Shown here one piece after another: positions 29,678 through 40,767 of a DNA stretch of 64,000 nt. How positions within the stretch are numbered: position 1 is the first letter of the stretch; the number at the start of each line of letters is the position of its first letter. The position numbers were made by a program, and so were the translations under genes. The DNA comes from Bacillus sp. JCM 19034 (GTDB lineage Bacteria > Bacillota > Bacilli > Bacillales > Bacillaceae_D), in assembly GCF_001310635.1 (NCBI RefSeq), contig NZ_BAXR01000004.1, forward strand, positions 1 to 64,000, written 5' to 3'. A model generated the notes under the pieces. That model did not search any database. It was not told the origin of the DNA and worked only from the letters and a program-made list of their open reading frames with translations.

Positions 29678-29694
29678 TGTCATATCTTATGACA
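29678..29694 (-). promoter_or_regulatory. TnrA-type box upstream of nasB-nasC
   Basis: TGTCATATCTTATGACA fits TGTNA-N7-TNACA exactly and is nearly a full dyad. A GATAAT -10 (29643-29648) puts the box centre about 50 bases before the expected start, as at TnrA-activated nas promoters of B. subtilis. Confidence 0.8.
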
Positions 29695-29900
29695 TACATT
29701 CTTATATAAGATGGAGAACTCGTTTTTTTAGAGATAAGAGAATCTATACCCTGCTTATTGTAGTCCCTTATCAAATTCCACTTCGACAAGTACATGGCCA
29801 TGCATCGAAATTAGAACTTTTGAAATAACTATTGAACTTTTTTAGTTGAATTTCACAAACCTTCTAAATGAAATCAAATTATTTATTACATTTATACATA

Positions 29901-29935
29901 AAAAAAGCCCAAAGCAGATTTATACGCTTTAGGCA
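29901..29935 (-). terminator. Terminator of the first sugar ABC operon
   Basis: GCCTAAAGC...GCTTTGGGC hairpin followed by TTTTTTTATG on the minus strand. Confidence 0.75.
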
Positions 29936-29992
29936 ATGAACTAGGTTGATGAACCGGCTATTCATGTTCACTGTCTGTATTCTATTTACTCA

Positions 29993-30886
29993 TTATCCTT
30001 TCATACCTGTTATCGTAATTCCTTCAATAATTTGCTTTTGAGCAAAAATATAGACAATCAGAATAGGAATAATTGAAATAACTGTTCCTGCCATCATGAG
30101 TGACCAATCTGCCGTATATAAGCCTTTAAATTGATTGAGTAATAGTGGCACTGTGAAATTACTTGTTGAATTCAAATATATAAGTGGGTCTATGAAGTTA
30201 TTCCATGCCCCCATAAATGTAAAAATACCAATAGCAGCTAATGCTGGTCTTATTAATGGTAAAACTACACTCCAATAAATTCTAAAATAATTTGCACCGT
30301 CTATCACTGCTGCCTCTTCTAATTCTGTCGGAATATTCATTATAAATTGCCTTAATAAAAAGACTGCAAATGCGTTAAATAAGGCTCCAGGAACAATTAA
30401 TGTTAAATGAGTGTCTAGCCAACCTAACCAATCCATCACTAAATACAATGGAATCATCGTTACTTGTTTAGGGATCATCATTGTAGCTAAAAACAGAATA
30501 AACAGCACATTGGAACCTCTAAATCTAATTTTTGCAAACGCATAGGCTGCCATGGAAGCTGTGAATAATGTACAAATAACGATTATGATTGTTATATAAA
30601 AGCTATTAAAATATGCTTGGGCAAATGGCATTGCTTTTAATGAGTTTGGATAGTTGCTCCAAACAAACGGATCAGGAATCCATTGTGGAGGGATAATAAA
30701 AATTTGTGACAAATCTTTAAACGAACTTAGTATTGTCCAAACAAACGGAAACACCATGGCTAAAGCCCCAATAATTAAGAAAACATGTAATAAAAGTGTG
30801 GATATGCTTATTCTCTTTTTCTGTGTTCTCTGCTTCTCAACATTAATAGGCTTCCATTTTTGATTCATAGCTACTTTATTGTTCAT
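29993..30886 (-). CDS. Carbohydrate ABC transporter permease (MalG/MsmG type)
   Basis: 297 residues with six predicted membrane helices and the EAA loop EEAAVIDGANYFRIYWSVVLP that docks the ATPase. It pairs with the permease upstream and the binding protein at 31824. No ATPase gene is in the cluster; such Bacillus importers usually share the MsmX ATPase encoded elsewhere. Substrate not known. Confidence 0.9.
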   Translation of the reverse strand: MNNKVAMNQKWKPINVEKQRTQKKRISISTLLLHVFLIIGALAMVFPFVWTILSSFKDLSQIFIIPPQWIPDPFVWSNYPNSLKAMPFAQAYFNSFYITIIIVICTLFTASMAAYAFAKIRFRGSNVLFILFLATMMIPKQVTMIPLYLVMDWLGWLDTHLTLIVPGALFNAFAVFLLRQFIMNIPTELEEAAVIDGANYFRIYWSVVLPLIRPALAAIGIFTFMGAWNNFIDPLIYLNSTSNFTVPLLLNQFKGLYTADWSLMMAGTVISIIPILIVYIFAQKQIIEGITITGMKG

Positions 30887-31745
30887 AATGCACCCACCTA
30901 TTCTGTAGCCTAAATTGGATAAGCGTAAAAGTTAGTATGATGACAAATAGAATCATGGCTGCAGCTGCACTTTTCCCCATTGTGAAATAAACAAAAGCTT
31001 CCTCATAAATATGAAAGACCATTGTGTAACTAGCTTTTGCTGGTCCTCCATTAGTCATAACAAATGCCTGATCAAATACTTGGAACGAAGTAATGATAGT
31101 CATGATTGTCACAAAAAAAGTCGTTGGTGTGAGTAAAGGCAATGTGATATGTTTAAATTTTTGAAAAGGATTTGCTCCATCAATTTCTGCTGCTTCGTAG
31201 TAGCTTTTGGGAATTCCTTGAAGCCCAGCTAAGAAAATGACCATATTATAACCTAGTCCCCACCAAATGCTTAATAAAGCAATTGAGGGCATTACCCATC
31301 TTGGATCAGTTAGCCAATGCGGGCCCTCAATCCCTATCTTAGCTAACATTTGGTTTAAAATGCCGAAATCACCATTTAAAAGCCACATGAAAATAATCCC
31401 AACTGAAACAGAGCTTGTAACAACAGGCATGAAAAAAAACACGCGATACAAATTTTTTGCTATTACTTTATTTAACGCAACTGCTAGTAACAATGAAATA
31501 GATATCCCTATTGGAACAACCATTATCATATAATAAATTGTATTAACCATTGCCTTCCAAAAATCAGCATTGTAAAACTGTTCAACATAATTAGTGATTC
31601 CTATAAAATTCAAATCCCCGAATCCGTCCCAATCCGTAAAACTAAGCCACAGTGCGTAAATGAGCGGAATTAACGAAAAAGCTAATAATCCTATTAATTG
31701 CGGACTAATAAATAAAAATCCCCACAAGTTATTTTTCCGATTCAT
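30876..31745 (-). CDS. Carbohydrate ABC transporter permease (MalF/MsmF type)
   Basis: About 289 residues, six membrane helices, EAA loop YEAAEIDGANPFQKFKHITLP. The MNRKNNLWGFLFI start at 31745 places the first helix normally and has AAGGGTG eight bases upstream. It overlaps the next permease by 11 bases. Confidence 0.9.
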   Translation of the reverse strand: MNRKNNLWGFLFISPQLIGLLAFSLIPLIYALWLSFTDWDGFGDLNFIGITNYVEQFYNADFWKAMVNTIYYMIMVVPIGISISLLLAVALNKVIAKNLYRVFFFMPVVTSSVSVGIIFMWLLNGDFGILNQMLAKIGIEGPHWLTDPRWVMPSIALLSIWWGLGYNMVIFLAGLQGIPKSYYEAAEIDGANPFQKFKHITLPLLTPTTFFVTIMTIITSFQVFDQAFVMTNGGPAKASYTMVFHIYEEAFVYFTMGKSAAAAMILFVIILTFTLIQFRLQNRWVHYEQ

Positions 31746-31823
31746 TTCATACTCACCCTTTTTGAATAAGGGACACCAAGTGAGAACCTTGGTGTCTATA
31801 TCCTCAAAATTTTTCATAGACTT

Positions 31824-33136
31824 TTATTCTTCTAAATGTCCTAGTACCTCTTCAATAATATTATTAATTGTCACTTCAACATCCTGACTTCCAAGAAACA
31901 TCAAATCCATTTCATCACCAATATCAGAACTCATCCCCGGATATAGAGCATCGATAGCCAGATTAGATCCATGTGTAAATCCATTGTCTCTAGCATCTAA
32001 AAAGTAATCAAAATGCTTACTATCATCTACAACGGCTAGCGTTGCTTCATCCGCAGCTGGATGTGAAGGCATTGCACTACCTCCTTCTCCTGTTCTAGCT
32101 TCTTGTCCATATTGACCTACGTAATAGGAGACGAACTTCAATGCTGCTTCTTTATTTTCACTAGACCCATTTACAGCCATGTACGCTACTGGTAACCCAA
32201 CTGGATTTTGGAGCTCCCCCGTATTACTCGGCATATAAATATAGTCAAATTCTAAATTAGGACTTTGCTCAAATTGTGGCGTAAACCAACGTCCACCAGA
32301 AATCATCCCTACCTGATTGGACATAAACATAGCATCAACTCCCTGACCTTGAGGTAGTGAACCAGCATATGTCGCAACTCCATCCTTCACCATTTGATCG
32401 ATAAATCGTATAGCTTCTTTTGCTTCTTCGTTATCTGGTAAAACAAAGTTAGCTTCCTCGTCAAAAATTAACCCGCCATTCGACCAAATCCAGCTATACC
32501 AGTGAGCCCACCAATTTTCTATAATAAATCCACGTTTTCCCTCAGAAACTAGCTGATTTGACACTTCTAAAAAAGCATCCCAATTCCATTGTCCTTGATC
32601 GTAATAATCCTGCGGGGATTTAATACCAAGCTCCTCAAATAATCCCTTGTTATAGTAAATAACCATTGGATTAACATCAGGTGTTACTCCATAAATGATT
32701 TCATCCTTTTTAGCTGGACCATATAAACCTTCTGGGAAATCTTCTAGCTTTGAATAGCTTTCATCCGATGAGAAAAATTCATTTAATGGTTCAACGACCC
32801 CTGCCTCAATTAAACGTGCCATTGTAGGCTCATGAGCATAAAAAACATCTGGACCGCTGCTTCCTTGAAGTGAAGTCATTAGCCTTTGTTCATACTGATC
32901 TCCTGGAGCTGCCATTAACTCGACATGTATATCTGGATTCTCATCCATAAAACCATCTACAGCTTTCTTATATACTTCAATTTCTGCTGGATTTCCCCAT
33001 GCTTGAAACGTTATACTACTAGATTCCTTATTACCATCCTGCCCCCATTACTAGAACCTGTATTATTACTACAAGCACTTAAACATATAATTGAAAAAGT
33101 AAACACTAGTAAGACAACCCTTAATGACTTCCACAT
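31824..33136 (-). CDS. Sugar-binding lipoprotein of the ABC importer (frame broken in this sequence)
   Basis: Family 1 extracellular binding protein of about 437 residues. It has a signal MWKSLRVVLLVFTFSIICLSAC with lipobox LSAC, then a serine/glycine linker, then ITFQAWGNPAEIEVYKKA and the two-lobe fold. The frame breaks in a run of five C's (33042-33046; G's in the coding strand), where six would join the parts. GGAGG lies eight bases before the ATG. The next gene upstream is an AraC regulator, and a cre box lies upstream. Confidence 0.85.
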
Positions 33137-33266
33137 TTTAAACGCCTCCATACTTAATGTTGACAACCCATTTTATTCGGTCTTATTCCTTACTAAGACG
33201 ATCCTCCTTCATATTAGGCATCTATTACTCACTTTTATTTATAAGTAAACTTTAACACCGACAATA

Positions 33267-33280
33267 GGTAAGCGTTTTCA
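33267..33280 (-). promoter_or_regulatory. cre box (CcpA site) upstream of the sugar-binding protein gene
   Basis: TGAAAACGCTTACC on the minus strand matches the cre consensus TGWAANCGNTNWCA at 13 of 14 positions. It suggests carbon catabolite control of the importer. Confidence 0.65.
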
Positions 33281-33406
33281 AACTTGTAACCTCTTTCTTC
33301 CCGTTTGGTAAGAAATCTTAACTTTTTCTCATCATATTTATTTCTCAAAAACAGCTTAACTGTGCAATGGGAACGCACTTAGCTCTTCTAATTCGGCAAG
33401 CTTATA

Positions 33407-34302
33407 TTACTCCTTTACAAAGCCTCCTGACTTTTGAACACGTTCAAAGGACTTCCTAAATGCTGCAGGAGATTGATTTGTATATTTTTAAATAATATAC
33501 TGAAATATTGTCTACTATTAATTCCTACATATAAGGAGATATCGATAATCGGAATATCCGTTTCGGCTAACAGCATTTTAGCTTTGTTGATTCGAACGGT
33601 TGTTAAGTACTCCATCACAGAACAGCCGGTATTCTTTTTAAAAATGCGGTGTAAATATCCTGGATGAAGGTTAACAACACGCCCGACATCTTCCATTTTT
33701 AGATCACAATCATAATTGTGGTGGAGAAATTCTATCGTTTTCTTTACATATACATTCGTTTGTTTCTGCTCATTCATTTCTCGTTTTTCATTCAGCAATC
33801 GTGCTATTTGTACAATGAGTTGAGAAAAATATAACTGAACCATCATTTCTTTCTCATCTTCTTTTTTATCTAGCTCAAAAACTAAATTTTTTAACGTGTA
33901 AAAAACTTCATTTGCATCTTTTAATACTACATATCCTTCCTTATAAGATAAAAGGTCTGCTACTTTTTGATGTTTGGCTAAATCTCTCATAGAAGGAAAT
34001 GCTCTCTTTTTCTCTACAAATGAAAACTCGACATTTAACATTCGGCACGGTTTGTCCTTTTCAAGGACAAGTCGATGCATGATATTAGCATCTAAAAATA
34101 TGAAATCTCCTTTTCTCATCTCTATAGACCTATGTTCTATATCAACATTACACTTTCCATCTAATACATACATTATTTCAAGATCATCATGCCGATGAAA
34201 ATCCATGTAGAAATTGACCCATGTTTTAAAATAATAAGCAGATATACTCGGATAGTAGTCATGTATGAATATCTCTTTCTTCAGTAAATTAAATTGAGCC
34301 AT
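33407..34302 (-). CDS. AraC family transcriptional regulator (frame broken near the 3' end)
   Basis: About 298 residues: N-terminal cupin-like sensor domain (FHRHDDLEIMYVLDGKCNV, about 35-110) and C-terminal AraC HTH pair (MEDVGRVVNLHPGYLHRIF and IIDISLYVGINSRQYFSILF). A run of five T's at 33485-33489 lacks one base; with it the usual ending KKYTNQSPAAFRKSF appears and the stop moves to 33407. GGAGG precedes the ATG at 34302. Likely local regulator of the adjacent sugar importer. Confidence 0.84.
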
Positions 34303-34419
34303 GTTATCCTCCTCCATCTAAGGGAAACCATATCTGTATTATGCTAATTAATTTATTATCAGTTTTCGAGCTTTATTCTAGCTGTTTTTTAAAGTAGCAT
34401 ATCACATTTCATAAAATGA

Positions 34420-34467
34420 TTGACTCCTTATTCGTATTAGTGTACTATTTAATTAATACACTAATAC
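34420..34467 (+). promoter_or_regulatory. Promoter and YtrA-type operator of the ABC unit
   Basis: TTGACT, 17 bases, TACTAT on the plus strand. An 11-bp perfect inverted repeat, GTATTAGTGTA/TACACTAATAC (34434-34444 and 34457-34467), straddles the -10, so its binding protein would compete with polymerase. The GntR gene in the same operon is the natural candidate. Confidence 0.75.
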
Positions 34468-34486
34468 TAAATAAGGAGGCGTCTTT

Positions 34487-35285
34487 ATGAACGCTTGGTT
34501 TCACTTATTAAAAAAGAACTACGTAACGGAGCATTTGCTTTCTTTTCCTTATTAATTGGTTTTTTAATCGTAGGAGGTATCGTTTTTTACTTTAGCTCAA
34601 AAGCAAATGTTGGTGCTGAAGGACTTATGATCTTTTCAGCGTCTGCCATTGTGATGCACATTTTCTACCTTATGTATTACCTTTTTATCAGCTTGCAAAA
34701 CGAGAGAAAAAAGCTACATTTGTGGCTTCATAGTCCACTGCCTAGCTATGCACTGTTGCTTGCCAAGATCACTGCTGGTCTCATTTCTTTAATCATTAGT
34801 TTAGCTGTTGCCGGTACAACTTTTTAGTAGCTGCGCAATCAGCTACTTACTTCCAAGACCAATTGGCATTTTTTAACTTAACTGAATTGAGCCTTTTTGC
34901 TGGTGTTCACATTATTCTTTTTGCTTTAAATATCGCAGCTTGGTTTTTACTATACATGATGATTCATTTTGCCATTCGCTCTCGTTTAAATGGATTTTTA
35001 AGTTTTATTAGTACTGCTGCATTTGTTATCTTATCACTGCGTAGTTATATATGGTTTGCCGAAACTAAATTGTATGAAACGTTAACAAAGTGGGGTGGCA
35101 TTCACATCCCAGAGTTTATTACTAGCTTAAATTATGATATATCTCAGGACCAAGTCGACTTAAGTCTTCACGGAACCTCTATGCCAGTTACCTTTTATAT
35201 CGGAGACTACGTATTTGAAGCAGTCCTATCAATTGCTTTCTTTTTACTAACATGTTGGTTACTAGAGCGTAAAGTTGAGGTGTAA
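34487..35285 (+). CDS. ABC transporter membrane protein (two frame breaks in this sequence)
   Basis: Six-helix membrane protein of about 266 residues, start MNAWFHLLKKELRNGAFAFF at 34487 with an AAGGAGG site. It is in a YtrA/GntR-regulated ABC operon of the kind induced by cell-wall antibiotics in B. subtilis. One base is missing in the A run at 34510-34515 and one in the T run at 34821-34825; correcting both gives a continuous protein. I do not recognise a closer family, and the substrate is unknown. Confidence 0.75.
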
Positions 35286-35288
35286 ACA

Positions 35289-35675
35289 ATGACAACCGAA
35301 TTTGAATCATCAAAGCCGATTTATAGTCAATTAGCTGATCGCATTAACCGGCAAATATTACGAGGAGATTTACAGCCTGGCGATAAACTTCCATCCGTTC
35401 GCGAAATGGCGATTCAAGCGAACGTGAATCCTAATACAGTACAACGAACTTATCGAGAGTTAGAGGGGTTGAAAATTGTGGAGACAAAACGAGGTCAAGG
35501 GACATTTGTTACTGAAAACGAAGGTATTTTACATGAGATGAGAGAGCGTTTAAAGCTTGAGGAAATTTCATCATTTGTTAAGGGCATGCAAGAAATGGGC
35601 TATACTGCTAACGAAATTGAAGCTGGTTTACAAGCGTTTTTAGTAAACACGAACGGGGGAACAAGAAATGATTAA
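35289..35675 (+). CDS. GntR family regulator, YtrA subfamily
   Basis: 128 residues: winged-helix GntR domain (PIYSQLADRINRQILRGDLQPGDKLPSVREMA, split across residues 10-41; NVNPNTVQRTYRELE recognition region) and the very short YtrA-type C-terminal dimer helix. GAGGTG lies six bases upstream of the ATG. Its own operator is probably the inverted repeat at 34434-34467. It overlaps the ATPase gene by eight bases. Confidence 0.9.
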   Translation: MTTEFESSKPIYSQLADRINRQILRGDLQPGDKLPSVREMAIQANVNPNTVQRTYRELEGLKIVETKRGQGTFVTENEGILHEMRERLKLEEISSFVKGMQEMGYTANEIEAGLQAFLVNTNGGTRND

Positions 35676-36353
35676 ACTGGACAATGTAACAAAGAAGTTC
35701 TTATCAAAAACAGCTCTAAAAAATATTAACTTGGAGTTAAAACCAGGGAAAATCATTGGTCTTATCGGTGAAAACGGAAGTGGAAAATCAACAACACTCA
35801 AACTCATTGCCGGTCTTAATCAACCGACAAAAGGAAAGATCAGCGTAAATGGTCAAGGGTGAATCATCGAATTGCAAAATATGTTTCTTATTTGTCTGAG
35901 CTTGATGAATATTATGGCTTTTATAATGTTGGGCAGACGATTGATTTTCACGCTTCTCAGTTTTCTGACTTCAATCGTGAAAAGGCTGAGGAAATTCGCA
36001 AATTTATGAATTTAGACCGTCAAGCCAAGCTTAAGCACTTATCAAAAGGAAACCGTGGTCGTTTAAAAATCATTTTGACGTTAGCTCGTGAGGTTCCTGT
36101 TATCCTAATGGATGAACCACTTTCAGGACTTGACCCGATGGTACGTGACTCCATTGTAAAAGGTTTAATTTCCTATATTGATTTAGAAAAACAAATTGTC
36201 CTCATTACCACTCACGAAATAAAAGAAGTGGAAACAATTCTTGATGAAGTGATTGCGATCAAAGATGGAGAAATTATCGGCCACCTTGACGTAGAAACAT
36301 TGAGATATGAAGAAAAGAAAGGAATTGTAGAATGGATGACTTCTATCTATTAA
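35668..36353 (+). CDS. ABC transporter ATP-binding protein (frame broken in this sequence)
   Basis: About 228 residues: Walker A GENGSGKST (residues 33-41), signature LSKGNRGRLKI, Walker B VILMDEPLSGLDP and the switch region VLITTHEIKEVE. A GGG run at 35857-35859 lacks one G; with it, KISVNGQGVNHRIAKYVSYL reads through. Partner of the membrane protein at 34487. Confidence 0.85.
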
Positions 36354-36370
36354 AGACCTACTTTATAAAT

Positions 36371-36405
36371 AAAGAACTGAAAAGGCATCACCTTTTCAGT
36401 TCTTT
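36371..36405. terminator. Bidirectional terminator
   Basis: AAAGAACTGAAAAGG...CCTTTTCAGTTCTTT, a perfect stem between the convergent ABC unit and the nitroreductase gene. Confidence 0.88.
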
Positions 36406-36418
36406 ATTTCACAATTCT

Positions 36419-36988
36419 TTAGGAAAGCCATTGCGTATATTTCTTAAAATCACACTTAGGCTTATCTTTCGGCTCCATATTAGGGTAACCGATATAAATA
36501 AACCCGATCATATCACCTTTCGTACTTAAACCGAAAAACGACTTGACCTTATCATGATAACAAACTGGGCCAGTCCGCCATACAGCACCAAGACCTGCTG
36601 CGTGAAGCGTTAACAACATATTTTGTACTGCTGCATCAACTGCCGCATACTCTTCTTGCACAATTACTTTTTTGTCATCTGATGGCTCCACTGCTACAGC
36701 AATAATGACAGGTGCTCTTAACGGATTTTCCTTCTGTCTAGTCAGCTTAATTTGATCAGCTGCTGATAAAGGTTCAGGCATTTCTGATTGAGCAATCTCA
36801 GCAAGTACATCTCCTAAACGTTTTCTAGCATCACCCTCTAACACGAAAAAACGCCACGGTTCTGTACGATGATGATTCGGTGCATACGTTGCTGCTTCAA
36901 GTGCTTCTTCTATTAAATGACGCGGCACTGGATCCTGCTTCACAACACCAATACTTCTTCTCGTTTCAATTGCTTTTTTTAAATCCAT
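36419..36988 (-). CDS. Nitroreductase family FMN-dependent oxidoreductase
   Basis: 189 residues with the nitroreductase pattern: ETRRSIGVVKQDPVPR at the start, AATYAPNHHRTEPWRFFVLEG, and AVDAAVQNMLLTLHAAGLGAVWRTG near the middle. FMN flavoprotein, substrate unknown. MDLKKAIETRR at 36988 is the likely start, with GGGTGA upstream. The stop of the PH-domain gene lies four bases upstream, so they form an operon. Confidence 0.88.
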   Translation of the reverse strand: MDLKKAIETRRSIGVVKQDPVPRHLIEEALEAATYAPNHHRTEPWRFFVLEGDARKRLGDVLAEIAQSEMPEPLSAADQIKLTRQKENPLRAPVIIAVAVEPSDDKKVIVQEEYAAVDAAVQNMLLTLHAAGLGAVWRTGPVCYHDKVKSFFGLSTKGDMIGFIYIGYPNMEPKDKPKCDFKKYTQWLS

Positions 36989-36992
36989 GCTC

Positions 36993-37427
36993 TCACTCAC
37001 CCTTCTTTAAATCTATTTGATTCTTTATTATATGATCTAATTGAATTGTAGGGTTCTCCTTAAGTAATGTTTCCACAAACTCTTTTTCTTTTTGAGGAGA
37101 AATATAAACAGTATCATATTGATTATAGCGTATTTCTATACGATCAATTGACATCGCTGGTGCTGAATGCAAAGATTTTGATTTTTGTAAGGCTTGAATA
37201 TGTTTAACTTTAATACTTTTTGAGAAAGGGCCGTACCTTATAATTAGTATTCCATCTTCAATTGTATAGGATGTTGCTATCCAAAACCAAATCATTAACA
37301 TCGCCAAAGGATAAACAATAACAATTGTAATAAGCTTAAACTCAATTAGAGGGAGCAGAAGGAACAGAACAATTATTCCAAACATAAGAATATTCAACCA
37401 AATATCTTTTTTTGATGGGAAATGCAT
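36993..37427 (-). CDS. Bacterial PH-domain membrane protein
   Basis: 144 residues: two membrane helices near the N-terminus (about 11-55, ILMFGIIVLFLLLPLIEF and IVYPLAMLMIWFWIA), then a YyaB/YdbT-like bacterial PH domain (IEDGILIIRYGPFSKSIKVK; SIDRIEIRYNQYDTVYISPQ). Function of such small bPH proteins is not settled. GAGGTGAG precedes the ATG. First gene of a pair with the nitroreductase. Confidence 0.75.
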   Translation of the reverse strand: MHFPSKKDIWLNILMFGIIVLFLLLPLIEFKLITIVIVYPLAMLMIWFWIATSYTIEDGILIIRYGPFSKSIKVKHIQALQKSKSLHSAPAMSIDRIEIRYNQYDTVYISPQKEKEFVETLLKENPTIQLDHIIKNQIDLKKGE

Positions 37428-37473
37428 TCAACTCACCTCTACCATATCGGAAAACTATTTCACTTGTCCAATT

Positions 37474-39256
37474 TTAGACTTTAAAACGATCCATTTGTAG
37501 CTTTAATTGATCGGCTAATTGTGCTAACTCATTGGCACTTCTTGTTACTTCCTCCATAGAACTGCTCGACTGCTGTGCAGATGCTGCTACTTCTTCAATT
37601 CCAGCTGCTGACTGTTCTGAAACAGCCGCTATATCTTCAATAAACGTCTCAACCTCTTGACTATTTTTAGTGAGACTATTAAGTTTCACTGCTATTGACT
37701 CGATCTTTGAAATCATCGTATCAATCAATTCATTCATTTGCTTGAATGTTTCATCTGTACGTATTATCTCCTTAGATCCCTCATTAACTGTTTGATAGCT
37801 ACCTTCTAATGAGCGAGCTACATCATTTGACTCCAGTTGAACAGCTTTAACTATTGATGTGATATCCTCTACCGAACCAGTTACTTGCTCAGCCAATTTA
37901 CGAACTTCATCAGCACTACTGCAAATCCCTTGCCATGCTCCCCTGCCCGTGCCGCTTCTATTGCCGCATTTAAGGCTAGTAAATTCGTTTGCTCGGAAAC
38001 CTCTTTAATCACTTGAACTAATGTTGAAATCTCCTTTGACTTTTGATCAAGTCCTCTGACCTTATGAACTGATTCACTTACGACCTTATCAATCTTCTTC
38101 ATTAGTTCGACTGTACTTGACATATATTGACTGCCTTCATTCGTTAGTTCACGAACAATTTGCGAATGCCGTGTAACCTCTTCACCCGCTTTTGTTGCCT
38201 CATGAATCTCATGATTAAATTGCCCCATCATTTCGACAATTTCTGTCGCAGTATTTGCTTGACGTTCAACCCCACTTGATAATTCCTCGATTGTCGTAGC
38301 TATTTGTTCACTACCTTCCTTCACTTCCACTGCGAAATTCGTGAGCTGCTTACTTTGAACATCGACCTTACTAGTAGCACCCTTAACACCTTCTACAATA
38401 GAGTAAAGATCCTCTTTCATGTCATTTACTGACTGAGATAATGACGTTAATTCATCCTTGCCTTTCACAACGATTTTCTCACCAGTTAAATTGCCATTAG
38501 CTATTTGTCTCATTTCCTCATTCATTCGGGAAATCGTAGTAACAAAACGATTTAAAAAGAAATATAAACTAATTAGGCCAATCACGAGTGTTACTAGGCA
38601 AGTAATGATTGTTGAACGTAAAATATCCTCTCGAATCATCGTTGCTAAACGTGCCATGTCAAAATCCATACCTGCTACACCAATAACTGAATCAGTAGAA
38701 TCTGAAACGGTTAGGGCTAATGTAATGGTAGATTGTCCGCTCGCTGTATCAATATATGGTTCAGTCCAAATAACCGTCCCCTCATTTTCTAATGCTTCTA
38801 CATACCAATCCCTATCCCTTGGGTCAAACTGGCTCAAATCAACTTCTTCAGGGGGAATATTATCCAAATACATTTCTCCTATTTCCGTTCCTACATAAAA
38901 GTTAATTAAGAATGGGTGGTCGCCTGAGAACTCAGATAAAAACTGTTGATAAAATGCTGTTTTATTTGGATCATTACTTTGTGGCATATTAGGATAATGC
39001 CCATCAATTTGATCCGTTTCGTACGTATGTACTTGCATTTCATCCATTTGTGAAATTTCCGTTAATAGCTCCTCATACTCCTGAAAAATACTTGAAAATT
39101 TTGAAGTGAATTCCTCTAAGTCTTCTTTTTGTATAACAGCTTGCTCTAATATATTTGTTTTTGATATGAAATCACCCCTACAACAACTATAGGAATAAAC
39201 AATAATAAACTAATAAATAGAAATAATTTTACTTTAATAGAATGAATTTTCGACAT
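37474..39256 (-). CDS. Methyl-accepting chemotaxis protein (two frame breaks in this sequence)
   Basis: Chemoreceptor of about 593 residues: first membrane helix ([19 protein letters not shown]), dCACHE-type extracellular domain ([28 protein letters not shown]), second helix (about 200-225), HAMP, and the signalling tip [19 protein letters not shown]. One base is missing in the T run at 39158-39162 and one near 37914 (inside [15 protein letters not shown]). Start ATG at 39256 after GGAGAGG. Ligand unknown; dCACHE domains often bind amino acids or organic acids. Confidence 0.86.
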
Positions 39257-39358
39257 TTTATCCTCTCCTACCTTTATGTCAAATTTCTTAGGCTTAGTGT
39301 ATCATATATTCTCATACTTTAGCACTATCACCTATTTTCATTACAATTTCCCCATTAA

Positions 39359-39395
39359 TAAAGCTCCACCCCAAAAATTATTGAAGTGAAGCTTC
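39359..39395 (-). terminator. Possible terminator of the second mgtE
   Basis: AAGCTTCAC...GTGGAGCTT hairpin downstream of mgtE on the minus strand. The T tail is weak. Confidence 0.45.
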
Positions 39396-39399
39396 GTCA

Positions 39400-40760
39400 T
39401 TACAAATACTGTAGTAAAGCTGTGGCAATCGTAAAATAGATAAGTAAACCTAAAATATCGTTTACTGTAGTAATAAAAGGACCTGAGGCAATTGCTGGAT
39501 CTAACCTAAGTTTGTTAATAATAAGTGGCACGGTTGAACCAATAACGGTTGCAATACTTAATGTACAAAAAATGGAAGCACCCACAATAAACGCTAAAAT
39601 CCAGTGCTGATGCATAATCGTTATCGTTATAGCTAATACAACCATACAAATGATCCTAACATTAACCCGGTACCAAATTCTCGTCTAATCATTCTTGCAA
39701 TTGTCCCTTTTTTTACTGTACCTAACGCAAGACCACGCACCGCAACTGCTAATGATTGTGTACCTGTATTCCCTGCTGAATCCATAATGAGTGGGATAAA
39801 GGCCGCTAATAAGACAATGCTCTCCAATGTTTCCTCAAATTGACCGATTACCTCAGCAGTAATCAACCCAAAAAACATTAATAAAATAATCCATGGTGAA
39901 CGTTTTTTTGCTGCTGTAAATGCACTAAGATGAACATCAGTTGCTCCTTTAGCAGCTGAAATTCCCCCTAAGTCCTCTGTCGCTTCCTCTTCAACGATAT
40001 CCATTACATCATCGACTGTCACAATTCCGAGCAAACTCCCTTCTGTTGAAACGACCGGAGCTGCTAAAAAATCATATTTTTGAATGATTTTCGCCACTTC
40101 CTCCTGATCCATGTCAACAGGGACAGAAACGACTCTCGTACTCATCATTTCCTCTACTCGTGTTTCTGCAGGGACTGTTATTAAATCTCGTAACGATAGG
40201 ACACCAACCAATTCCCCTTGTTCATTAACTACATATAAATAATAAATCGTTTCGGCATCAGGGCCGTGCTCACGTAACTTCTCTATAACGACAGATGCAG
40301 CATCGCTTGACGAGATACTAATAAATTCCTTCGTCATTACGGCACCAGCAGTCTTAGGTGTATAAGAAAGGATTTCACGAACCTCTTTTGCTTTTTCAGG
40401 CTCCATTATAGTTAAAATTTGATCCGCTTGATCATCATTTATTCTTGTTAAATAAGTTGCTACATCATCGGCAAACATACTGTCAAATATTGTAGCAAAA
40501 TAGCGTTCATCTAATTCTGAGACGACTTTTGCTTGCATCTCAAATTCAAGTCCTCCAAAGATTTCAGCAAAATCAGAAGGTGATAAATACGAATATACAC
40601 GTTGACGGTTCTCTTTATCTAACGTTAAAAAAATCTCTACTTGATCGGTTCTGTGTAACTCTAAAAAGCTTTCACGAAACAAATTCAAATCTTCTTGCTG
40701 TAGTGCCTCAACTATCAATTTAGCATACTGTTCTCGGCTTTTTTTATCTAAACGTACCAT
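39400..40760 (-). CDS. mgtE: Magnesium transporter MgtE (second copy, frame broken in this sequence)
   Basis: About 453 residues: N domain, CBS pair (MTKEFISISSSDAASVVIEKL; MSTRVVSVPVDMDQEEVAKII) and five membrane helices including AFIPLIMDSAGNTGTQSLAVAVRG. One G is missing at 39655-39656, within LMLGIICMVVLAI. The ATG at 40760 has AAGGAGG seven bases upstream. The leader carries an M-box riboswitch, an intrinsic terminator, a 28-codon ORF and hairpins at the ribosome site, so this copy, unlike the one at 15368, is clearly under Mg2+ control. Confidence 0.9.
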
Positions 40761-40767
40761 TTGACAT

